DNA of 64,000 nt. Source: Blastomussa wellsi (Eukaryota > Cnidaria > Anthozoa > Scleractinia > Plerogyridae). Below the pieces are notes generated by a model, which was not told the origin of the DNA, did no database searches, and was given only the letters and a program-made list of their open reading frames with translations. This document shows positions 47,601 through 58,900 of the stretch, piece after piece (position 1 is the stretch's first letter; every line of letters starts with the position of its first letter). The translations under genes and the position numbers were made by a program. The stretch covers positions 29,711,307 through 29,775,306 of the forward strand of contig OX393562.1 in NCBI GenBank assembly GCA_947652115.1. Direction: 5' to 3'.

Positions 47601-47833
47601 TTACTTACAGTTATTGTTCGCTGAACTTTCGAGACACTCAGCTATTGACGCATTTCCAAACTGTATATATTGCATTTGATAGACCTTTATAAAGCATGCA
47701 CATTGTGTTACTTTTTTAGGAACTGTATTGATGTAGTTTGTTTTGTTCCAAAATTTGTGTACGGTAACTGAGATGGACAATGAAGTAGTACACTTCTCAA
47801 TATTGTATATCAACCAATTATACTTCCCACTGA

Positions 47834-47868
<35 letters not shown>

Positions 47869-50800
47869 CTATCAATTTAGATGATGCTTGGGTCTGTTTT
47901 TAATTACTGAACACTTCAAACTCTCTGTGCAGTCTGAAAAGTGACATCATGTTAATTGTGAAAAAGTGTGGAAGGCATGGTGGCATAATTGTTAGTGCGC
48001 TGGACTCCAGATTAGACGGTCTGAGTTGGAGCCTTGGCCGGGGCACTGCATTGTGTTCTTGGGCAAGACACTTAACTCTCACAGTGCCTCCACCCAGGTG
48101 TACTGGCAAAATACTGCTGGGGGGTAACCCTGCAATGGACTAGCATACCATCCAGGGGGAGTAGAAATATTCCTAGCCGCTTAATGTTACTGATGCCGGG
48201 AAAAGCTCCAGCAGTTTGGGCCACTAGGCGCATGGCTTGAAACTACAGTGTATTGTGAAAAAGTAATATGTGAATTCAAAGTGAAATTCTTCAAAATTTG
48301 TTCTTTGTGTTCATGGTTGTTTGTTGAAATATATGTGAACTGTTGGGTGGTTGTTGCATATTTTATCATACTAACTCACCATCTGAACCATGTACTATCA
48401 TGAACTTTGTTTCAATTTTGTTTCTGTCTGAACCAGGAAGTTTATGATTTTGAGAAGAAGTTTGTATTGCTGAAGCACCCGAACTGGTACAATGTCAATG
48501 CTGGTCCATTGCTTGAAATTTATGACTTCAACACTGGTATTCACTACAATATATCTACTGGCAAGTCTGGAACAGTGTGCAAGGCATCCATTTTAACTGC
48601 ATCCAGGAACTGGTTTGCCGTCGATAATGGACACCATCATATTCGTTTGAAGACAACCCAAGAACTGTTCAATACACCACAAACGAATGGCTCATCAGCA
48701 CTGGTGTACAAGGGCTCTGCTACTGTGCGTGGTGTCGCTGCAGACATCTGGGTTGGAAAGGCCATGAATGTGGCCAGAACAACAAATAAATCTTATGAGG
48801 TGAGGAACACAAGATCAAAAAGTAACGCTGATCGTTTTCTTGTGATTGAAACACAAATTCGATTCAAGAATGAACCAGAGAGCTACCCTCAGCTGCCTGG
48901 CCAGGGAAGATGAAGTTGAATTTATAATAACCATGTTGTTCAACCACCCTCCATTTGTAGCATGAAAAACCTATTGTAGAGTGAGATTTAGATTTCATAT
49001 CTGCTGTTCAGTTGGACTCAGAAATCTCCATGCAGGCATACAATGAATTCATATTTGCAGATCTGTACTAAGCTTTGTTTTGGATCTTGCTAAAATGTCA
49101 ATTTATGAGAAAGTCAGTGGTCATCAATGGATCTTATAATTATAATTATTACTGCTATAAAATATTATTTTAATTTTGCTATCTATGTCTCTGATTGTTT
49201 TTCATTTTACAGTTTGTCATGGAGTGGTACTTTTCAAAACCCAACTGGCGTGTCAGGTCAGGATCCCAAACTAATGAACGCCAGGTTCCTGTCAGGCTTG
49301 ATTTGTACACACAAAGAGCTCACAGTGTGATGAACCTATTTAACTTTGATGCCGAGGCTGCTGAAGCAACAGTATTTGACATTAAACCTTGCTTCAAATG
49401 GGAAGAGCAGCGATTCATTCAATTTGCTTTGAATGGTGAGGATGAAAATACAGTGGAGCCCCTAACCAAACATGCATTAAGCAGGGCTTCTGATATTTCA
49501 CGTGGTCGCAGAGCCGCGAAATTCAGGTATTTCCGAGAAATTCCAAGAAATTGACAAAAACACGTGAAATACCATGAAATTTACTGTAAATCCTACCAAA
49601 TACATGTCGGCACAACATATTTGAAACTTATCTTGACTAATTGGGGCTGTTTACTTGCCGTAAATTTATCTTGAAATTCCGTCACTGCCACGAGGTTAGC
49701 TTTCATTTGATGTTAGGGTAACTCTATATTAATTTATAGTACTGTTCATAATATGTAGTTTAAATTTAGGGGGAGTTGGTAGCCAGCTGCACTGTGACAC
49801 AGTGGTTAAGTATGCCTTGTCGGCCCGGGTTCGACGCTCAGACCCTGCATAGTTTTTCGTTCTTTTTCGTCTCTAAAAAGTTGTAAGACTTAGAATTTTA
49901 GTTGAGGAAGAAGGGGGTCACAGAGTCTACGGGAGAATTTGCTACCCAAGACAGCATCGAAGACGCAAGAATGTTTTGACTTCACAAATGGATTTGAAAC
50001 TTCAATCACGGAACAATCTTGCCTTGAAACTGTAAAGCAACACAAGACAGCGAGCACAGAAAAGAAATTTATTGCGTTGCTGTTTTCGGCTCTAAATTGC
50101 AGCTGAAAAAGGAGGATAACCGGTCGACGTTTTTCTTGCCGCTCGAAACAAGAACAGCTTCAGAACTGTGTTGGGTGAATTTTTGTGGTTTCTTTCTTGC
50201 CCTGAATCTGACATCCTGCATTATTTTTTTTGAGAATGTTTCTTGTTTGCTTTTTAGAGAAATTTGCCCCAAAAACTCCTGCGAAATCCCCGCGAAATCG
50301 GCCATTTTCTCCGTGAATTTGTCTCTGCAAATCCCGCGAAATTTGACTTTTTTTCCCGCGAATTATCAGAAGCCCTGATCAAGCAGCCATTTACCAAAGT
50401 CCTGGAAATTTTGTCAGTCAATTATAATAAGTACAGTATAAACCCTGATTTATTGACCACCTCTATTAGGTGGCTGTGACCTCCTTTTGGTTAATGTCCC
50501 AACTGAATGAGGGTTCTGACTTCTATTGTTTTATCCCACTTAGGATAAATTACAGAGCATCTGAAAGGATGCTGTGGTGTGGATCCGCATAATTTGCTGA
50601 TATCGTGATATCCTGATATCCTGCATCTTCAGGGTATTTTTCCACATAAAACAGAAAAAATTGCTGTTATTAGCAATAAAGTCCAAGTTGCCCACCATCC
50701 TGACAAATATCGTAAAATTGGTATTGATTATTTTGAGAAGCACTTTTTCTCCTCAACATCTTCAAAAACACACCACTTCATTCACAAGCGATTCCTCAGA

Positions 50801-53393
50801 TAATATCCATGAAAATGTCCGCATAATTTGTTATTTTTTTGGGCAAAAAGTCTGCATACGAGTCTAGTGGCCCATTGGCCTGGAGCTTATCCCAGTTTCT
50901 GTAGCATGAAGCGACAGAGAGTATTTCTACTCCCCCCTGGATGGGATGCTAGTCCATCGCAGGGTTACCCCCAGCAGTAAATTTGCCGGTACCCATTTAT
51001 ACACCTAGGTGAAGAGAGGCACTGTGAGAGCAAGAACACAATGCAGTGCCCCGACTAAGGCTCAAAGCCGGACTGCTTAGTCCATTACCACTAACCATTA
51101 GGTCACCACTCCTCCTACAATTTTTTGAGGGGTAGTGCTTAATTAAGGAAATATAATGATGACTTATCTGAAATTAGAATTATAATTAATTGCACCTGCA
51201 GGTAAATATGACGAGTATGGAGGTTCAAGGGAGTTCGCATTGAGCCTCACAAAGGCCATTAGTACAACTGCTAATGTGTCAATAATCAGAGTGAATGGAA
51301 TTCGGGTAAGTGCACTTGGTGGTGTTCTGATACCTTCAATAGACCAGTTCCGATATATTACAATTCTAACATGGCACTGAGGGTTGGGGGAATGAAACAA
51401 AAGAAAATTATTTATTCATCCCTAAGCCTCATGCAAAATCTTTTGTTTTATTCCCTCAAGTCTCGGTGCATGTTAGAATTGGAATTGGTGTATAAGCACA
51501 AGTTTAAAAAGAGTATAACCAACTGTTTTTTGGTAATCTCTCTTTAATTTCTTCGAATTTCCTAAAATAAAGTGCCAACATTTCTAGCTACGAAGTAGAG
51601 TGAAGTAGCCAACTCTTTTCATCGGCCGTTGCAGGTGCATGCTTATTGAAAGCGCTGGATTTGTGCCATTAGGCTGCTGCTCATTCCTCAAAAAGACAGC
51701 AAAAAATGAAGCCCATATGCTGACAGTTTTCTATTTTTTCATGTTATGATAATTATTATATATTGTAGTCACCATCTGTCTTCTCATTGGCTAAGAGCCT
51801 ACAGTTAATTCTTGGAAACAGATGGGAAACAGCGCAACCTACAGATTATTCATCATGTGTACAACACCTTCAAGACTTGGCACACAGTTAAAAATAACTA
51901 CCATGATTCCCTGTGCACCAGTGTCAGAGGGAATTGGCCATTGAACACTTGTTAACCTATATTAACCTTTATTATTTCTGAGTCATATTAACATACAGTC
52001 ACACACTAGTACTCTACGCAATAACTTTATTGTGGTTGTAATAGAGTCACAGCAGATTTGGGCGATAGTTGAGCACTAGTCTTTCATTTGAATGATCAAA
52101 GGTAAAAGCATATAATTAATCAGTTCCCACTTGGAAGTACATGCAATGCTTATTTAATAACTTTAAGAATATTATTGATATTTAATAGCTGCAGAATAAC
52201 AAGGGAGGCATTATAGTCACCTTCATTTTGTTGAACAAAACCCAACCCTTGCATGGTGATGTGGAGGTCACCGTGTATCCTGAGAAAGACCTCATGGCCG
52301 CACTGGATGCCTTGAAGAATTCTGTACAGTCTGGGAAATTCGTTGTGGATTTCAAGAAAGGTAAGGGCTGTTAGTTAAGCTTGGGTTACAATGCTGGCAA
52401 AACACTAACGACAATGGAATTTTTTATCAGTCTTGTTGATAAATCACCATCAGCGGGATTGTGTCTGCCTTGCACCCAGGCGTGTCCTTAATGTTTTGAG
52501 GCAAAGGCTTGAGAATGACTTATCAAGCGCGTAAAGAAGATCTTGGGAAGAGTGAACATGGCCCTTCTGGTTTACAAGAAACCTTCCCAAGTTCCTTGCA
52601 CGCATGACTTTGAGGCGGCAGGGGTTGTGAACACCCTATCGTCTTTGCTATTGAACATTGATAACAGCTTGCATATCTTAGCACATTTATAGTGAAACAT
52701 ATTTGTTAGTGGTGCGCTATCTCTAATGTTGTTATAACCATTTTGAACAACGCAAATATATAGGATAGATCACTGAACAGCTTTGTTTGCCTTCATGAAT
52801 CGAAGGCTTATGCAGATAAGAACATGGCCACTAGGACTAATTCAGTCCATTTTGGCAGATGGCATGACGATGAGGCCATTACAGGAAATGGACCTAAACA
52901 CATTGGGCATTATGTTAATGACATTAGCTTCTAGAAAACAACCTTCATGATGGATTCTCACTTGCTTCCTTAGATCTTGACAGACGGTTATGTTCATTAT
53001 TCCTTAGGTCTTTTCTAGGCAATCCACTTAATAAGTGGCCACTCTTCTTACCTGAATATGTTGTTCGATTACAAACATTCAGTACTTGTTTTACCTGCTT
53101 CTTTTGTGAAAATAATATTTTTCTTCACAGAAAAAATCAGTGCTGCCAAGTCTTCATTCTTTGTTGGACTGAGGCCATCTCTTCCTCCCCAACCTCCAGT
53201 AGTTTCTACTGCCAAACCATCAAGCCAGCCAAAGCCAGGAGAGAAGAGCAAAACAAAGGGCGTGTCCAGTGGTGCAGCGGCAGGGATTTCGATCCTCATG
53301 CTCGCAGTAGGAATTGGTGGAGGCCTGCTTGTTGCACACCTTATCATGAAACGTCGAGGGACAAGCTTGTTTTCATACCAGAGACAGGAGTAA
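44670..53393 (+). CDS. LolA-like type I membrane protein, seven exons, 645 aa
   Basis: Exons: 44670-45127, 46403-46763, 48437-48799, 49213-49435, 51202-51305, 52195-52360, 53131-53393. All joins are GT-AG and in phase (458, 361, 363, 223, 104, 166, 263 nt). Residues 1-20 form a signal peptide. The ectodomain carries many N-glycosylation sequons and two similar halves, each with a YDF(F/E/N)-type core: FHHVYDFFNFHP, LPGGYYC, VPKVPSVFSMEF, then LEIYDFNTG, TVRGVAADIWVGK, EFVMEWYFSKPNW, VMNLFNFDAE, FDIKPCF. This pattern matches metazoan proteins with LolA-like domains followed by a small C-terminal alpha/beta domain (here YGGSREFALSLTKAI, RVNGIR, IIVTFILLNK). A proline-rich stalk and one membrane helix (~606-630, with GIGGG) end in a short basic tail. 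Biochemical role is unknown in the family. Introns hold several SINEs and MITEs. Confidence 0.85.
46843..47100 (-). mobile_element. SINE family copy
   Basis: Minus orientation, full length but decayed: CCCCTGGATGGAATGCTAGT, TTACACCTGGGTGGAGAGG, GTCTTGCCCAAGCATG and AAGGCTCAAACTTAGACC on the plus strand. It lies in intron 2 of the LolA-like gene. Confidence 0.75.
47822..47880. repeat. Dispersed repeat shared with 25705-25762
   Basis: ACTTCCCACTGACGCAGCAC then CACAGTTTCTTTAGAAACTT and ACCCCCTCTAT matches the 25.7-kb copy with very few changes. Intron 2 of the LolA-like gene. Confidence 0.6.
47971..48232 (+). mobile_element. SINE family copy, plus orientation
   Basis: Head GGCATGGTGGCATAATTGTT with GTGCGCTGGACTCCAG, then GTGTTCTTGGGCAAGACACT, CTCACAGTGCCTCCACCCAG, GGGTAACCCTGCAATGGACT and GGGCCACTAGGC at the end. 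This is the only full-length copy here in plus orientation. Intron 2 of the LolA-like gene. Confidence 0.75.
49482..50377. mobile_element. Non-autonomous DNA transposon, about 0.9 kb
   Basis: Perfect 14-bp ends CAGGGCTTCTGATA and TATCAGAAGCCCTG, of hAT form. Near both ends occur CGCGAAAT / TTTCACG type motifs. It starts 47 bp after the 5' splice site of exon 4 of the LolA-like gene. A SINE-like piece sits inside at ~49770-49860. No transposase frame is seen. Confidence 0.7.
49770..49860 (+). mobile_element. tRNA-like SINE head inside the 0.9-kb transposon
   Basis: ACACAGTGGTTAAGTATGCC and CCCGGGTTCGACGCTCAGAC resemble A and B boxes of polymerase III promoters. A cloverleaf is not convincing. 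Confidence 0.4.
50866..51115 (-). mobile_element. SINE family copy
   Basis: Minus orientation, well preserved: GTGGCCCATTGGCCTGGAGC, CTGGATGGGATGCTAGTCCA, GAAGAGAGGCACTGTGAGAG and CTAACCATTAGGTCACCACT on the plus strand. It ends about 85 bp before exon 5 of the LolA-like gene. Confidence 0.8.
51345..51500. mobile_element. Foldback MITE, copy 1
   Basis: Left arm TAGACCAGTTCCGATATATT, AATTCTAACATGGCACTGAG, GGGGGAATGAAACAAAAGA; the right arm is its imperfect reverse complement (TCTTTTGTTTTATTCCCTCA, ATGTTAGAATTGGAATTGGT). The centre reads TTATTCATCCCTAAGCCTCA. It lies about 40 bp past exon 5 of the LolA-like gene. Confidence 0.75.
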
Positions 53394-55017
53394 CTTGTGC
53401 AGTGCAAACACAGTGGAAGTAGCAAATAGTTAGGATTTTAAATGTAATCACAATTCTTAAGCACTGTTTCCCATGCAAGTAAGAATTTTTTATAACCCTT
53501 ATGGGATTAGCTAAACCAATACACAGGAAGTTAAATCAGGGATGCAGATTATTTTTTCCGTGCAAGGTCGTATCTGGCTAATTAATTAATGATTTTGATA
53601 AGACAAAGCTAGTGTGATCGCAGCAATGGAAGCCAAAAAAATGCACCACAGTTGGACTTGGGCAAGTTTTGGTTAGCCATTGTCTGATGTCCGAATTTTA
53701 TTTGCAGCTCTGAAATTTGGAATTTTTCATATTTACTATTTCCAGTGTCATTTCTGACAATATTTAATATGCAGTAACTAGTTTTATGTGTTTGTTTTAA
53801 TATGCATTTGCAGTATTTATCACCACACATTGCAAATACACAAGAAAGCTTCAAAAAGTTGCTCAACAAGTTATTAATCCATAAAGAAAACTGGGTCAAC
53901 CCTTTCGAAGACTAGCAGCTGCTGACAGTAAGAGATCTGCTCTTTGTAACAGTATCTTTGACATATACAGCATTAGCCTTCTAGCAGGTTCTCATGTTTG
54001 GGTTTTTCACTGTTCTAATGTTTGGGTTTGTGTGGTGGATTTTTGCACGAGTGGGATACGGGCTGGTGCAATGTTCTCTTTGCTTGTGTAAATCCCTGGA
54101 CACGAGCCTGATAAAGCATCTCCAAAATAGAAAGCAAATTATCTGCACTGCTTCACTTTCTCCCCTTCATCGACCATATGTCAATCTAAGTATTATGCAG
54201 CGCTATTTATGGAGGGTAACACAGGGCAGTAGAAGCTAATAATCTAGTGCCCCTAACCTTAGGTATGCTGCAGTGTACTATGATAAAAAATAGACACCTC
54301 TGTCACATGCAGAAAATAAGTAGTTTTCTGTTTTAAAGAGAAAGCGTGAAGGTTGTACCCTTTGCAGCACCTCGGCAAATTATTAAATCGTATAGAGGAG
54401 AGCTTTAGTCTCTGCTGTTATAATCATTCCCCTGTATCATGCTTACAAACTGGGGGACCAAGGGGCAGTGTGCAACAAATGCAGACTACAGACCTGCAGA
54501 CTGGCACTCCGATTAGCCTGAATATCACTCGTAGCATATTACAACTTGAGTGTAGTCAAGGATCGAGAAGGCAAAACTTTAAATTTGAGTAAAGGTACCT
54601 ATCCTTATATTTTCTGGGAAGATCGAAGATGGGATCTCGGAACTCTGCTTTATAGGGTACAGGAAAGGAGCAATTTTCTTCTGATTTCAACAGGGCACCG
54701 CTAGGATACGTAAGATGGGCAGTTATTATACAATGTGTTTTATCACACTGTCCTTAAAAATATTATACTCTTTGTTTGCAATAAATCTTGACTTAAGTCA
54801 AATTGCTTCTCGTGGTCCTTTATTGAGACAGTTTTCTCCAAAGTCTGGTTCTCTTCGTAACAATTCTCTACTTGCACAATCCCATAATACACCGCTTCTA
54901 CCCCCCCCCCCCCCAAAAAAAAAAAAATTGCATAGGCATTGTTTTAGATTTCCCTTGGGGCATCTTCATGTCCCAGGAGAAATTGCAATGATTATGCATA
55001 TGCACATGCATACATGT

Positions 55018-55155
55018 CGCCGAGGCTTGGGGGAATACATCAAAAGATTTTGCACCTAGGCTTAGGGATGAATAAATAAGTTCTTTTGTTTTAGTCCCCT
55101 AAGCCTCGGCGCTATATTAGAATTTTAATATATCGGAATTGGTCTATAGCAAGCC
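55018..55155. mobile_element. Foldback MITE, copy 2 (inverted, one end short)
   Basis: Reverse orientation relative to 51345-51500: shared CAAAAGATTTTGCA, AGGCTTAGGGATGAATAAAT, TTCTTTTGTTTTA, TATATCGGAATTGGTCTA. The left arm lacks its outermost ~40 bp. Confidence 0.7.
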
Positions 55156-55695
55156 AAAGGCAGATGCTAGAGCTATTAGTGAAAAACCAAATTATTGGAA
55201 AAGGGACATCAGGGACATCATTATTTCTTATTAAGACTTGCGTGGCTATATATAACAGCCTGAATTTCAAACGTCTTCTGGTCGCCCCTTCCCGTGAAGA
55301 TGATTTATTTGGTAGCTACCTTTGGCTATACCAAAATCTAAAATGGACCAATCAGTATTTGCATTCCGAAGCTAGTGCCTTACAGGAACTGGGCAAAGCA
55401 AATGCAATGCAATGGACCAGATTTTCTGATAGACCAAGAACCCATTACTATATAAAAGCTCACCTTATGCCATGGTAGAGACAATAGAAAGATGGTATTC
55501 GGAAAGGTTTACAAGTACAATATTCTTTTCGCAGTTGCCATCCCTAATCCTTGTACAATAACTACCACACATTGCCATTTTACTGGATTGTTTTGGTGAC
55601 TGATGTGATATATTTACGATTTTCGCCCGACCACGATCTTTATTCAACAATACTTCAGAACGAGTCTTCCAGAACTCTCTGAAACGAGGCCACGT

Positions 55696-55701
55696 CACGT
55701 G
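55696..55701 (+). promoter_or_regulatory. Possible E-box (CACGTG) upstream of the bHLH-like gene
   Basis: CACGTG within GGCCACGTCACGTGGTAAAA, about 280 bp upstream of the inferred start codon. Such hexamers occur by chance, so this is only a candidate. Confidence 0.25.
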
Positions 55702-55977
55702 GTAAAACTTTTGGCGGCCATATCTAGCCAGACTGTAGGTTGACCGTTTGGGATATTTTGACTAGAAATAAACATTTTATCCATCGAGAGGCTTAAGAAG
55801 AAGAATGATTATTCGTGAGTACAGCACGAAGAGTTAAGTTCGTCTAGCTTTACCTCAAAAAAGCATAAGGAGAGCGGTTTTAACTTCGAAGGAAGGTAAG
55901 CAAAAACTCGATTTGGTCAGAGTTCCACGACAAGTGAAGCAAAAACGCATAAGCTTATGCTTGTATTTTAGAAAGGA

Positions 55978-58900
55978 ATGGACGAAAGTGAAGATTCCAT
56001 CGATAGTTCTGTTACTGATCAGCAAACCTTCAATCACTCAAAAGGTAGGTTAAATTGTAGGTTGTCAAAGTTTTGTTGCGTTTATATAAGCTTATGTTAG
56101 TTACCTCCTTTTTAGCTAGCTCTTTCGGGTTAGTTTTATTTCGGTTATATACCAATATAAAAAAAATTCTGAATCTTATCCGATATGCACCATTTTCAAC
56201 CTATCTAATTTCTGTTTCTGTAGGAGACCTCTCCACGTCACATTTCACAAGTTTATCTCAATCACCGGATCAGGAGGAAAAATTACCAAAACACATTTCC
56301 GACAAAATTATGGTGAGTTTATTCGTTCCCTAATCCAGTTCTTGATGGAATAAATTCAAGATAATTTGCTGAGTGGGAAAATGCCCTCAAGATATATTAA
56401 AGCGTATTTTACCGTACCAGTTTTCGTGTCCACCATATTCAATTTGAAAATCCCGCCAAAATATTGCCTCTGCCACACAATGCACGTAAGTCTTCGAAGT
56501 TTCTCCATAAACCATTTTAGTTCCAAGAGAGATCGTTTTAAGTCATATAGGTCGGTGGCCAATGTTAAACAGTAAAATATTTTCTCGCTTTTGTTTTTGT
56601 ACGGTTTCGTTTATTTGAATTGGGAATTTTTTTATTGTATCAAGAAATGTACATTGCAGTGGAGGTTCTTTTAAAACTCCAGTAAAATATCACGATGTTC
56701 TATCCACCTAGATTTGTTTATAAAATATCTTATTATTAAAGAGTTTTTTGTGGGAAAATTCAACTATGCAAGTTGAAATCTGCCATAAAGGAGTTAGGGC
56801 CTGATTTCATGAGGCGGGCTGGTCTGGTTAGCCGAGTTTGTTTCAGTTTGCAGAGATCTCGGCACGTCTGTTAAAAGCGACAAAAATCAATTTCGCGATT
56901 TACATGAAAATCGGGCCAGCCGGTTAGCTGACAAAGCAAACCATCCCAGCTAACTGTGTCAGCCCAGCTCATGTAATCAGGCCCTTAATGAACTCTCATA
57001 ATGAGATTAATTAGAAATTTCTAAAAGCTTATTGATAATATAATCTATCAGTAGATAGTGGCTGCCTCATTTATTTTTACTAAATTTAGAGGCACATGTT
57101 AATTAGCAGAAGACTAATATCTATACCAAAAATCATTATTCAGAACAAGGATTCTGAAAGAGCTGAATTGTGTACCCCAAACAGTGATGATAATTCAAAG
57201 AAAGTAGCTTCAACTGCCCAGGAAAGTGCAGAAGATTATTCTGAAATATCAGGTATGGTCTCTCAGCATCAACAGCAATGATTCTTTTGTTTCTTAAATA
57301 AGTGACCCATGTAAAAGAGAGGGGAGATAACATAAATCCTCTGTTTGATTCTTGAAACCCTTACATTCATCCTGCTTGAGAACAGAATTGTCATTTTCTA
57401 TCAAACAGACCACATTTTACAACTTGGTATCAGGGGAAACCCTGTGATGGACAAGCATCCTACCCATTGGGGGTGGGGGCAGGGGACAGTAGAAATATTC
57501 CTAGCTACTTTTTAAATACTACAGAAACCCAGGTTAAACTCCTGCTGCATGGGCCACTTGACACAAGGTTTAAACTTTTTTCACATAATGAACTGGTGAG
57601 AGAGTGGAAATTTGATTAGTTGGAATTAGTTCTTGACACCTTGCCTTAAAGATGCATTGTGAAGTTGAACCCTGTAGTTCTATTTTATGGTCCATTAATT
57701 AGTTACGCTTGTTCTTGTTTTGTGTACGTTGAAGATCACAGTGTGCCTTGTAAACAGTCACCAGTGTCTACCTTGACATTCTCACCTGTTGCTGCTTTAG
57801 TACCAGCAACGAACGAAAGTACATCAGCACAACTGCAGGAACAAAGTCTGCTACTAGAAAAAGTATCTGCATCTAATGAGGAGGTGCCCAATTACAATAA
57901 TTCAACTCCTGATGGTTACCAAGTCATGAACTATGCTAGTGAAGAAAAAAAAAGTAATAATTATTCTTTCATAGTAAGTGAAGATGAACATTACAATGTC
58001 CTCATTGATGATGACTCGTGTGATGCAAGCTACTTGCAAAGCGTGAGCGATTCTGCAGATGCATTTAACCAACAGTATCGAGAGAAGAGAGATGTGGAGG
58101 AGTCCTCCATAGAATCAGAGTCATTTTCTCCGGAAGCCTTCTTTTCATCTATCCCACTGTTCAAAAAACTTCAGAAGAGACCCGCCACAACATTACCCAA
58201 GGTGAATACTACAGATTCGTACAGTTATTGCCAATATGAATGTTCAAATCAGTGTGACTCAACAGAAAGCCACGGAGTGGTGAGGTCTAACGGTAAACCC
58301 AATCATGGCATTGTGACGTACAGTAGCAATCAAGGTGTTCCCATTGCACCCAAACCCGATCCAAGTGCAAAAGTGCCATGCTATGTACTTGTGGTTCCAG
58401 CTCCATTATATTATGAAAATTTTGTCCCGCAAGAGAGTCTTGAATTGCAGCAAGATCATGAAGAAGAAATATCAGGGAGTGTTACATCTGAAGATCATCC
58501 TGCATTAACAGAAACTGAGGCTACCCCTGAAGGTAAGAGCATCAGCAAATGAGATTTGCCCTTTTGGCCTAGACTGTTCCATTTGTATGCCATTGTGTTC
58601 TTCAACAAAATACCATTCTCCCCTCCCCCTCCCTTTGCCCCTCTAGAAATTCCATCCTTAGTTTTCCTTTAGATATTTTGGCCTTTAAACCCCTTTCCCT
58701 GTACAAATTTCCAGTGACCCTCCATGGTTTGGGTATGGCTATTTTCTGGAACCAGTGACACTATTTAATATGTAGCTATCAGGCACTTTTTGGAGACTCA
58801 TTCAAAGGTATACATGTGAAGTAGCTATCTAGCACTGGCTGCACTGCCTGGTACAGCTATTCATATTATATATCTACATGTACTTACAACACTGCATTCC

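Larger units (their letters stand above)
53394..55977. other. Intergenic region between the LolA-like and bHLH-like genes
   Basis: About 2.6 kb between two plus-strand genes. It holds the second foldback MITE at 55018-55155 and a C-run/A-run junction at ~54901-54927. A CACGTG lies at 55696. No additional gene is supported. Confidence 0.5.
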
